Positions 26,140-33,630 of a stretch of DNA of 64,000 bases are shown here, piece after piece (the stretch's first letter is position 1; the number at the start of each line of letters is the position of its first letter). The notes beneath the pieces were generated by a model. The model had not been told where the DNA came from and did not search any database. It saw only the letters and a program-made list of their open reading frames with translations. The stretch lies in NCBI RefSeq assembly GCF_005116575.1, contig NZ_SWCN01000005.1:62001-126000 (forward strand), given 5' to 3'. The position numbers and the translations under genes were made by a program. This DNA comes from Desulforhopalus sp. IMCC35007. Its GTDB lineage: Bacteria > Desulfobacterota > Desulfobulbia > Desulfobulbales > Desulfocapsaceae.

Positions 26140-27606
26140 CTATTTTTCCCACAAATCATCTAAGGCTTTTTTCTTAATTTTTTCAAGCAGGGTTGTGCGT
26201 TTGAGATTGAGAAGTCTGGCCGCTTCTTTTTTGTTTCCCTCTGCCTGTTTCAGTGCCTGGATAATAAGTTGTGTCTCAAACTCATTTATGAGTTCGTTAA
26301 AATCTACCTGGCCGTCCTGCCAGGAGATGTCTTGCCTCTGGTTTTGTTGGTCGACGGCAGTCTCTTCTCCTGAAGGCTCTGCCTGAGCAACAGTAGTGTC
26401 GAGCAGTTCATCGGTAATTTCAACGGTATGAAATTTTTCTGGGAGATCGATAAGATCAACCTGTTTTCCACTGTAGAGAACAGCCATGTGCTGAATAAGG
26501 TTTTCAAGTTCGCGCACGTTGCCCTTCCAGTCATAACAGGAAATCGAAGCGTAAGCTCTGGGGGTAAAGGTAAACGGCTCCCGGCCCCTGTTTTTGGCGT
26601 ACTTTGCCAGGAAGGATTCAATGAGTAATGGGATATCCTGTTTTCGCTCCCTCAGGGGAGGAATGTGCAGAGGAATGACACTGAGCCTGTAATATAAGTC
26701 TTCTCTGAACTTGCCCTCTTTCACGAGAGCTTCAAGGTCACAATGGGTTGCCGCCAGAATACGGGTATCAACAGGAATTGATTTGAAAGCACCTACGGGT
26801 TCAAATTCTCTTTCCTGTATTACTCGGAGTAATTTTGCCTGCAGGGAGGATTTCATGTCGCCGATCTCATCTAAAAACAGCGTGCCTTTATCAGCATATT
26901 GAATCCGTCCTGGCTTATTGTTGTTGGCTCCGGTGAATGCTCCTTTCGTGTAGCCAAAAAGTTCACTTTCCAACAGATCATCGGGAATGGCTGCACAATT
27001 TACCGGCACAAAATTTTTGTCTTTACGATTGCTCTGGGCGTGTATTGCTTTGGCAACCATTTCCTTTCCAGTACCTGATTCACCTCTGATGAGTATTGTT
27101 GCAAGGTCGTCTTCTGCGACCTTTGTTATCATGTCAAAAAGACGGGCCATTGGTTTACTCATTCCGATCATACCCTGGAATGGTTTATGTTTGGGCCTGG
27201 CTGAAGGTTCCTGGGCTGAGGGTAGGGAAGGGATGTTTTCATATGCTCTTTTGAGGGCTACGACGGTTTCACTGAGCTCGAGTGGTTTATGCACAAAATA
27301 AAAAAGATCAAGCTGAAATAGTTCCCTGACCAGCTGGGGCTTGCCCTCAGGGATTATAGGCAGAATATAGAGGTCCGGGTGATTAGCTTGAATAGAAGCC
27401 AACAGAGAATCGTCATTGTTATCGGGGCCAAAATCGAGATCAATGATGAGAATCTGATATCGGCTTTGCTGAAGTCTCTTCCTGAGGTCCTGGATATCAG
27501 AAGCGTGCGTAAATTGACAGCCGAAGGGGAGTTCAGAAAAAGCAGTCCCGGTAAAAATGGTTCTGGACTCGTTATCTGCAATAAGTATGTTTATCTCTTG
27601 TGGCAT
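26140..27606 (-). CDS. FleQ/NtrC-type sigma-54-dependent activator
   Basis: This 488-residue enhancer-binding protein has an N-terminal receiver-like domain with D11, D56 (LIIDLDFG) and K107. A central AAA+ domain carries Walker A GESGTGKE (175-182), the sigma-54 contact GAFTGA (222-227) and Walker B (GTLFLDEIGDM). A C-terminal Fis-type helix-turn-helix follows (NKKEAARLLNLKRTTLLEKI). It should activate sigma-54 promoters. The setting between a flagellar cluster and chemotaxis genes suggests the flagellar master or class-II regulator (FleQ, FlrA or FlrC type); which one cannot be settled by eye. It may be co-transcribed with the upstream cyclic-nucleotide-binding gene, 37 bases away. Confidence 0.88.
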   Translation of the reverse strand: MPQEINILIADNESRTIFTGTAFSELPFGCQFTHASDIQDLRKRLQQSRYQILIIDLDFGPDNNDDSLLASIQANHPDLYILPIIPEGKPQLVRELFQLDLFYFVHKPLELSETVVALKRAYENIPSLPSAQEPSARPKHKPFQGMIGMSKPMARLFDMITKVAEDDLATILIRGESGTGKEMVAKAIHAQSNRKDKNFVPVNCAAIPDDLLESELFGYTKGAFTGANNNKPGRIQYADKGTLFLDEIGDMKSSLQAKLLRVIQEREFEPVGAFKSIPVDTRILAATHCDLEALVKEGKFREDLYYRLSVIPLHIPPLRERKQDIPLLIESFLAKYAKNRGREPFTFTPRAYASISCYDWKGNVRELENLIQHMAVLYSGKQVDLIDLPEKFHTVEITDELLDTTVAQAEPSGEETAVDQQNQRQDISWQDGQVDFNELINEFETQLIIQALKQAEGNKKEAARLLNLKRTTLLEKIKKKALDDLWEK

Positions 27607-27643
27607 TGAAATGTATTGAAAGCTATAGGGTTGTGCTTTTCAT

Positions 27644-28132
27644 TTATTGATAAGATTGAAGAAAATCAGCGAGTTTACTCGACGTTCTTCTCATATTCAG
27701 GCTGAGCAGTCGGGCTATTTTTTTTATCACCTTGATCCCGAGAGTCGGATTCTTTTCCGCCAGAAGATCAAAACCCTTTTCCGTAAGGGTCACCATGGTT
27801 GTTGCCTGTTTTGCAATGACAGTTGCGGATCTGACAGACTGATCAATAATGGCCATTTCACCAATGGAGCTGCCTTTTGTTAATCTGGCCAGCGGAACTC
27901 TCTCTCCTCCCGAAGTACTTTTTTGCACTTCTAATACCCCGCTTACCACAAACCCCATAAATGTCCCCTGATCTCCTTCCATAAAAAGGTATTCGCCTCT
28001 CTGCAGGTGCACAAAGCTCATATGTTTTGCAAGTACGGATAGTTCGTCCAGTGAAAAAGATGAAAAAACAGGGAGGTGTATAAGGAATCCCCTTGTCTCC
28101 TCTTCACTCTCGCTCAGGGTTTGGTGTGACAT
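27644..28132 (-). CDS. stand-alone cyclic-nucleotide-binding-domain protein
   Basis: This 162-residue protein has a single cNMP-binding domain: GEYLFMEGDQGTFMGFVVSGVLEV, then the phosphate-binding cassette GEMAIIDQSVRSATV. No DNA-binding helix-turn-helix, kinase or membrane part follows; the tail is a short helix (KVIKKIARLLSLNMRRTSSKL). It is directly upstream of the FleQ-like gene on the same strand. It could be a ligand-sensing partner of that activator, which is inference from position only. Confidence 0.82.
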   Translation of the reverse strand: MSHQTLSESEEETRGFLIHLPVFSSFSLDELSVLAKHMSFVHLQRGEYLFMEGDQGTFMGFVVSGVLEVQKSTSGGERVPLARLTKGSSIGEMAIIDQSVRSATVIAKQATTMVTLTEKGFDLLAEKNPTLGIKVIKKIARLLSLNMRRTSSKLADFLQSYQ

Positions 28133-28573
28133 AGCCTCAATAAATAATAGGGTGAAAAAACGAACTTACAATATTGTTACACGCGAACTGCTGACCAGTT
28201 CATTCTCATTGAAGCAACTTTGACTGCGTACTGCTTCAGCCAGACTTCGGTTGTGCAGGAAAATGTAATCCGGGGTGGCGGCGTAAACTTCGATGTTTTG
28301 TTCTTGCCTGTGGCAAATTTTCCGTCGCACCGTAAGCCTGCAATGAAATTTCGAAATATTCAAGGAAACCTTTCGCAAACCTTCAGGCAGCCTTGGACAG
28401 CACCTGGCGATCTTAATTGGGACTGACAATGCTTTAACTGATTCTAGCACATAAAAACTGATAAAAACAACAGTGTTTTCCTCATTATATGTTATCATCA
28501 AGAAAAACACAGTGGCTTTATTTGGTTTGACCAACTGTATCTACTCGACTTTGTTCTCTCCTGAGTTATCACA
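28133..28573. other. 441-base intergenic stretch with a doubtful ORF
   Basis: No secure gene lies here. A minus-strand frame (28166-28534, 122 codons) reads through the whole stretch. Its middle part (RLTVRRKICHRQEQNIEVY, AATPDYIFLHNRSLAEAVRSQ) looks unlike random translation, but no family is recognised and the ends are not protein-like. It may be a translated dispersed repeat, a structured RNA or a gene remnant. Promoters for the CNBD gene and the nuclease gene should also be here. Confidence 0.4.
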
Positions 28574-29083
28574 ATGAAAAGAAGACGCATTTGTATTTTC
28601 TGTGGCCTGTTATTCTTTATATTATTTTCTGTCCAGTCCCATTACGTAGAGGCGAAAAAAGCATTTTACGCCAAGGTGACCAAAGTGATAGATGGCGATT
28701 CCTTAAAAGTCAGCAACGAGAAAAAAACTTATGAAATCAGACTATATGGAATAGACGCTCCGGAGTACGATCAACCCTATGCTTCAGAGGCAAAGGGTAT
28801 GGTGAAGAATATCGCCCTTGATCAGCAGGTGCAGATTATACCCGTGGAGTGGGACAAATATAATCGTCTTGTCGCCATAGTTAATATAGGTCAAAGCTCT
28901 GTGAATAGTGAACTGCTGCGTAATGGTCTCGCCTGGTATTACCCTAGATATTGCACAATGCGAGTGTGCGGAGTTTGGAAAGAGACGGCTAAAGAGGCAA
29001 GAAATAAAAGAAAAAACATCTGGAGTCAAAAAAAACCTGTAGCTCCATGGAGATGGAAGCAACTTAAATATCAAATGAAATAA
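28574..29083 (+). CDS. secreted thermonuclease (staphylococcal nuclease family)
   Basis: This 169-residue protein has an N-terminal signal peptide (residues about 1-27, ending VEA) and one SNase domain. The catalytic set is intact: R56, D61 and E64 in RLYGIDAPE, R98 in YNRLVA, and D40/D42 in KVIDGDSLKV. These correspond to Arg35, Asp40, Glu43, Arg87 and Asp21 of the staphylococcal enzyme. It should be a calcium-dependent periplasmic or extracellular nuclease. Its neighbours are unrelated, and it seems to be a single-gene unit. Confidence 0.9.
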   Translation: MKRRRICIFCGLLFFILFSVQSHYVEAKKAFYAKVTKVIDGDSLKVSNEKKTYEIRLYGIDAPEYDQPYASEAKGMVKNIALDQQVQIIPVEWDKYNRLVAIVNIGQSSVNSELLRNGLAWYYPRYCTMRVCGVWKETAKEARNKRKNIWSQKKPVAPWRWKQLKYQMK

Positions 29084-29230
29084 GATTCTGGATCCAGGGC
29101 CTGATATTCTGGAATAGTTGACACTCCTGGTAAATTTACAGTACATACAATATTTATTTCGAATTGTGGTCCAGCACCATAACGTAATCTATTTGCAATT
29201 TACCACTTTCATAACCGATGAGTCATAAAT

Positions 29231-30463
29231 ATGAAAAAAACATTTTTCTACCTGGGTTGTGCTGCAGTCCTTGTCGCAGCTCAGACAGGTAATGGCCACG
29301 CCGCACCTAGTGTTACAGCAACCGAGAATCTTGCAAAGCTCGTTGCAACCAGGAGTTGCAGAGGCTGTGAGCTTTCCGGGATCAATTTTAACCGAATGGA
29401 CCTTTCAAAGGTAGATCTCGAAGGTGCTGATCTGTCCACCTGCAGTTTTTTACTCACCAATCTTTCCTACGCAAATTTGAAAAATACCATTCTTCATGGT
29501 GCTGTCTTTGGTGGCGCAGATCTTGGTGACGCTGATTTAACTGGGGCAGATTTACGAGGGGTCTCCTTCGATTCTGCCTATCTCGGTGGCACGAAAATGT
29601 CCGGCGAAATAGTTACCACAAAACCTTTTGAAAGTATTGGTGTGGATGAGGTCGAAAAAGATGTGTATGTAGAGGACCCGGCAATACCGAAAAAGACACC
29701 GCAACAACAAGAGGTTAAGGTTGGTGAGAGAAGAGATTTCAATGATGTTCCTCCTGTTGCCGTAACCAAAAAGGCAGCAACACCGGCACCAGTGACAGAG
29801 ATCAAAAGTGTTGAGGTAAGTGCACCGCCGGAAACAGCGGTCCCCCAGGCGCCACCCGCTAAAAAGAGTAGTTTCATTGAGCAGGCCTCTGTACCCGAAA
29901 CGATAAGTGATGCAGTAAAGGAGAGGGGGGACGATGCGGCTGTTGAAAATGAAGTTGAGACAGTGACTGAGACAACTGTTCCAGAAGAACCTGTTCCACC
30001 AGCTGTCGTAGAGACAAAGGTGGTGCCTGGTAAGACGGTGCCCAGGGTTGCGGAGGTCGTGATTGCTCCTGAAATTACTGATGAGCCGGCGATTCCCCCT
30101 GTTGAAATCGATAAAAATAAATTGGCTGATCTTGAGGTTCTGCTTGATACAAAGAGGTGTTTTGGCTGTGATCTTTCCGGCCTTGATATCTCTGGCAAAA
30201 ATCTGGAGGATGCTGATCTTGAAAAAGCCAACCTGTCTGGAGCAAATCTGGAAAGGACCGATCTGGAGGGCGTAAATCTCAAAGGTGCTCTTCTTGTCGG
30301 GGCAAATCTCAAAAAGGCAAATCTTAAGAATGCGGATCTCTATAAGGCAAATCTGACAGGAGCGGATCTGACAGGGGCGAACCAGAAAAATGTTTCTTTT
30401 GATAACGCCTTACTCGACGGCAGCGTCGGGGTTGAAATGTCACTGATGCTAAAAGAGGACTAG
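29231..30463 (+). CDS. exported two-domain pentapeptide-repeat protein with CxxC motifs
   Basis: This 410-residue protein has a signal peptide (ending near HAA, residue 25). A first pentapeptide-repeat domain covers residues about 40-125 (LSKVDLEGADL, GGADLGDADLTGADL). A long Pro/Val/Glu/Thr-rich linker (about 130-290) follows, then a second repeat domain (about 300-400: EDADLEKANLSGANLERTDLEG). Each repeat domain is introduced by the same Cys-x-x-Cys motif (SCRGCELSG and RCFGCDLSG). The right-handed beta-helix fold is expected; the function is unknown. It lies beside the chemotaxis operon, convergent with the response-regulator gene. Confidence 0.85.
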   Translation: MKKTFFYLGCAAVLVAAQTGNGHAAPSVTATENLAKLVATRSCRGCELSGINFNRMDLSKVDLEGADLSTCSFLLTNLSYANLKNTILHGAVFGGADLGDADLTGADLRGVSFDSAYLGGTKMSGEIVTTKPFESIGVDEVEKDVYVEDPAIPKKTPQQQEVKVGERRDFNDVPPVAVTKKAATPAPVTEIKSVEVSAPPETAVPQAPPAKKSSFIEQASVPETISDAVKERGDDAAVENEVETVTETTVPEEPVPPAVVETKVVPGKTVPRVAEVVIAPEITDEPAIPPVEIDKNKLADLEVLLDTKRCFGCDLSGLDISGKNLEDADLEKANLSGANLERTDLEGVNLKGALLVGANLKKANLKNADLYKANLTGADLTGANQKNVSFDNALLDGSVGVEMSLMLKED

Positions 30464-30479
30464 GATACGTAGCAGGTGC

Positions 30480-31049
30480 TCAGGTTTCTCTGATAATTGC
30501 CAGGGCACTTGCAACCCTCTCTTCTGATGTGGCACCATCCTTTTCAAGAGTTGTTTCAATCTCATCTAACGATTGCTGGAGTTTACCGCACAGAAGTTCC
30601 AGCATCTGTATCGTCTGGCCGGCTTCTCCCTCCGTTCTGCTGAGTGCCAGTCTCAAGTCCACGGCACTTCTATACATTGTCTGAATATTGGCAATCTTGT
30701 CCAGCCGGAGAAAAAGTTCATCAAAATTGACTGGTTTTTCCAGGTAATCAGCAGCACCTTTTTTCATGGCCTGTACGGCGGTGTCAACAGAGGAATGGGC
30801 TGTAATGAGCACCACTTCAATCGAACTGTCTTTTTCTTTGGCAAGTTCAAGAACTTCAAGGCCTCCAATGTCGCCGGGCATCATCAGGTCTGTGAGGACA
30901 ACGTCAAAAGATTGTTTGTGAATTAAATCCCTTGCCACATATCCATCTTCTGCACTTTCAACGCTGTACCCTGCAATTTTGAGCCTTTTTCTCAGTAAAT
31001 GCCTGAGAACAGGATCATCGTCGACGACAAGAATGGATAGGTTTTTCAT
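30480..31049 (-). CDS. response regulator with helical C-terminal extension
   Basis: The start MKNLSILVVDDDPVLRH gives 189 residues. The receiver domain has the DDD cluster, phospho-acceptor in FDVVLTDLMMPGDIGG, and EKPVNFDEL with the conserved Lys. Residues about 125-189 form a charged helical tail without a recognised output domain. It is the last gene of the cheA-cheW-cheB-cheR run, 16 bases after cheR. It may be a CheY-like or adaptor protein of this chemosensory system. An earlier start inside cheR was rejected. Confidence 0.85.
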   Translation of the reverse strand: MKNLSILVVDDDPVLRHLLRKRLKIAGYSVESAEDGYVARDLIHKQSFDVVLTDLMMPGDIGGLEVLELAKEKDSSIEVVLITAHSSVDTAVQAMKKGAADYLEKPVNFDELFLRLDKIANIQTMYRSAVDLRLALSRTEGEAGQTIQMLELLCGKLQQSLDEIETTLEKDGATSEERVASALAIIRET

Positions 31050-31065
31050 GGCGATACCCCGGCAA

Positions 31066-31899
31066 TTATTTTTTTTGATAAAAAATTGATCGCAAATGAC
31101 GTTTGGGAACAAACAGAGGGCAGACCCCGGTCAGGGATTCGGTAGAGCCGATAATCAGGTAGCCATCGTCGTTCAAACTGCCAGCAAGTTTGGTAAAGAG
31201 TGTTTTTCGATCTGCCAGTGTGAAATAGATTGCAACGTTTCTGCAGAAAATGATATCAAACTTGCCGAGCGCCGAAAAAGGCTGCATAAGATTCAACTTT
31301 TTGAAATTTACCATGGCGCGAATTTCATCCTTTATCTTCCAGGAGTCGCCCAAAAGGGTAAAATATTTCTGCAGATTTTTTTTATCGAGCCCTCTTTCTA
31401 TCTCAAATCTGTTGTATTTACCATAGCTTGCCTGGGCGATTGCAGCATCGGAAATATCGGTTCCAAGAAGGGTAAAGGTGTAATCATTACTGTCTTTAAG
31501 CAGCTCTTTGATAACAATGGCAATGGAGTAGAGCTCCTGCCCGGTTGATGCGGCTGCACTCCAGATCTTGATCCTCGGTTTGAGAGCCGATTTTCCAGAA
31601 CGGGCGTCTATTACTTCTGGTAAGATCTTGTGCTGTAATAATTCAAACGGTCCTTTATCCCTGAAAAAAAGGGTTTCATTTGTCGTAATCGCATCAACGA
31701 TTTCTTTTTCAATTTTTTTGCTCAGATCACGCTTTGCAAGATTGTACAGGTCCTGATAGTTGGCGCATCCGTGAGCTTCGGCAACAGAACTTAACCGTGT
31801 CTCGAACAGATAGGTTTTACTCTGGTCCAGATATATTCCAGATATTGCCTGAATATATTGAGCAACAAGATTAAGTTCTGTTGGTGTGATCTTTATCAT
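31066..31899 (-). CDS. cheR: CheR, MCP glutamate methyltransferase
   Basis: CheR transfers methyl groups from S-adenosylmethionine to glutamates on chemoreceptors. The 277-residue protein has the N-terminal helical domain with ETRLSSVAEAHG and TTNETLFFRD. The SAM-binding domain carries KIWSAAASTGQELYSIAI, the LGTDISDAAIAQA motif, and FDIIFCRNVAIYF. No TPR or pentapeptide-tether domain is attached. It lies 40 bases after cheB. Confidence 0.95.
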   Translation of the reverse strand: MIKITPTELNLVAQYIQAISGIYLDQSKTYLFETRLSSVAEAHGCANYQDLYNLAKRDLSKKIEKEIVDAITTNETLFFRDKGPFELLQHKILPEVIDARSGKSALKPRIKIWSAAASTGQELYSIAIVIKELLKDSNDYTFTLLGTDISDAAIAQASYGKYNRFEIERGLDKKNLQKYFTLLGDSWKIKDEIRAMVNFKKLNLMQPFSALGKFDIIFCRNVAIYFTLADRKTLFTKLAGSLNDDGYLIIGSTESLTGVCPLFVPKRHLRSIFYQKK

Positions 31900-31939
31900 T
31901 ATATTAAATGGTTCGATTTACAGGTTTGATGATTCACCC

Positions 31940-33082
31940 TTATCTTTTAACACTCTTGACTATTTCATCGGCTATTTTGTCCAGTGGCACAACGGTGTCA
32001 AGATAACCAAGTTCTGCCGGTGCCTTTGGCATGCCGTACACGACACATGATGCCTCGTCCTGGCCGATGATATATGCTGACTTATTTTTTAAAACCTCCA
32101 GACCTTTTGTGCCATCGGATCCCATACCGGTCATGATCACAGCTGTCGTCCTCCCCACATAGTAATCAGCAACAGATCGAAAAAGATAATCTACCGAGGG
32201 TTTGCATGAATTTTCAGGTGGATCGTCTGTGAGTTTGATTCGTCTGTGTTGCCCGTCGGTTCCGGCGACAAGTTTCATTTGTTTGCCCCCCGGCGCAATA
32301 TAGGCAACATTTGGAAGAATATTCTCTCCGTTTTCAGCTTCCTTTACCGTAAGTGCACATTTTTTATCAAGGCTTGCTGCAAGTGATTTTGTGAAAACAG
32401 GAGGCATATGCTGAACAATGAGTATCGGTACTCCTAAATTACCGGGCAGTTTTGGCATCATCTGGTTCAGGGCGTTTGGACCGCCCGTTGAGATACCAAT
32501 TGTCACGATCTCAGATTTGCCTCTAGGCGAGGTTTTCAGGGGCGCTGCAGTACCCAGTGGCCGGAGTGGTTTTATACTGGACGTACTTGCGGGAGGAGTA
32601 CCAATAGGTCTTGCTGACCTGGAACTGTTCAAAGTTGTGGGTGATTTACCCACACCAGGGCGGTTTTTCGATTCTTTAAAGGCCTTTAAGATCGGTTCCA
32701 GGGCTTCTCGAATCGCTTTTTTACCTTCAAGCTGGTTTTTTGATTGAGGTTTTAAAACAAAATCAAAGGCTCCGAGGTCCAGGGCCTTCATGGTCATGTA
32801 GCTCCCTTCGTCAGTGAGGGTGGAGAGCATTATCGCCCCCACTTCGGGGTAGTTTTTCCTCAGCTCAGCTAACACCTCTATCCCGTTCATCTGCGGCATT
32901 TCGATATCAAGTGTCAGGACATCGGGTTTTAAGGTTTTGATCTTGGCAATAGCAATGCTCCCGTTATGAGCAACCCCTGCCAACTCAACGCCTGGAATTT
33001 CTTCTATGATGTCTGAAACGGCCTTCCTGTACACTATTGTATCATCGACGACAAGAACGCGGAGATTTTTCCCACCTAACAT
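31940..33082 (-). CDS. cheB: CheB, receptor methylesterase
   Basis: CheB removes methyl groups from (and deamidates) chemoreceptors when its receiver is phosphorylated. The ATG start (MLGGKNLRVLVVDD) gives 380 residues; an earlier TTG overlapping the cheW stop is less likely. The receiver has DD and LTLDIEMPQMNG. After a Ser/Pro-rich linker comes the esterase domain with the catalytic Ser in GISTGGP, His in VQHMPP and Asp in GMGSDG. With CheR it forms the adaptation pair. Confidence 0.95.
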   Translation of the reverse strand: MLGGKNLRVLVVDDTIVYRKAVSDIIEEIPGVELAGVAHNGSIAIAKIKTLKPDVLTLDIEMPQMNGIEVLAELRKNYPEVGAIMLSTLTDEGSYMTMKALDLGAFDFVLKPQSKNQLEGKKAIREALEPILKAFKESKNRPGVGKSPTTLNSSRSARPIGTPPASTSSIKPLRPLGTAAPLKTSPRGKSEIVTIGISTGGPNALNQMMPKLPGNLGVPILIVQHMPPVFTKSLAASLDKKCALTVKEAENGENILPNVAYIAPGGKQMKLVAGTDGQHRRIKLTDDPPENSCKPSVDYLFRSVADYYVGRTTAVIMTGMGSDGTKGLEVLKNKSAYIIGQDEASCVVYGMPKAPAELGYLDTVVPLDKIADEIVKSVKR

Positions 33083-33089
33083 ATGTTTA

Positions 33090-33548
33090 TCAATCCTCAA
33101 TACTCAAAACTTTATCTACATCTAAAATACCAATGAGATTGTCGTCGGTTTTATAGACCCCGGTAAAGTATTCTCCCTGGATTCCGCTCATGTTAGCAGG
33201 AGCTCTCTCTCTTTTTTTCATATCAGCAGAGACCACGTCACTGATGCGTCTGACCAGAAGACCAACGTGTCCACCGGATGAGTTGACGATGATGTTTCTT
33301 GGATCCTGAGAAATATCCGTTTCACCGAGGCCAAGTTTGCGGCCGAGGTCTAGGATAGTCACGATTTGACCCCGAAGATTGAGAATCCCCAGAACATAGT
33401 CAGGGGCCTGTGGAACCTTGGTCATCTGCATGAGTTTATTAATTTCCTGAACCTTGAGAATGTCCATGCCGCAGAGAGCATCACCAATATAAAAGGTTGC
33501 AAGTTCAACTATATTTTTCGGCTGATCTGCCATATGTTTATCTGTCAT
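33090..33548 (-). CDS. cheW: CheW, chemoreceptor-kinase coupling protein
   Basis: CheW links chemoreceptors to the CheA P5 domain. The 152-residue single-domain protein shows ATFYIGDALCGMDILKVQEIN, VLGILNLRGQIVTILDLGRKLGL and the C-terminal LIGILDVDKVL. Two Met starts, five residues apart, are equally plausible. It lies between cheA (with a hairpin in the gap) and cheB. Confidence 0.94.
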   Translation of the reverse strand: MTDKHMADQPKNIVELATFYIGDALCGMDILKVQEINKLMQMTKVPQAPDYVLGILNLRGQIVTILDLGRKLGLGETDISQDPRNIIVNSSGGHVGLLVRRISDVVSADMKKRERAPANMSGIQGEYFTGVYKTDDNLIGILDVDKVLSIED

Positions 33549-33598
33549 AATTCATACCTATAAAACTATTTAGTTTTGAGCGTACCCTGAAGACATCA

Positions 33599-33620
33599 AA
33601 GGGAGAGAGGCCTCTCCCTT
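33599..33620 (-). terminator. hairpin between cheA and cheW
   Basis: A perfect nine-base stem AAGGGAGAG/CTCTCCCTT with a four-base loop lies 10 bases after the cheA stop. Only a short T-run follows on the minus strand, so partial termination or mRNA protection is more likely than a full stop. It would set cheW-cheB-cheR levels below cheA. Confidence 0.5.
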
Positions 33621-33630
33621 CTATCTGACT

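Noticed and set aside
28220-28426. Plus-strand 68-codon frame in the 28.1-28.6 kb spacer
   Set aside because: It has no ribosome site and no protein-like pattern; the opposite strand is the more protein-like one, and even that is doubtful.
29578-30312. Long minus-strand frame of 244 codons inside the pentapeptide gene
   Set aside because: It is the antisense shadow of a repetitive gene; its Ser/Thr/Arg richness is just the mirror of the pentapeptide codons.
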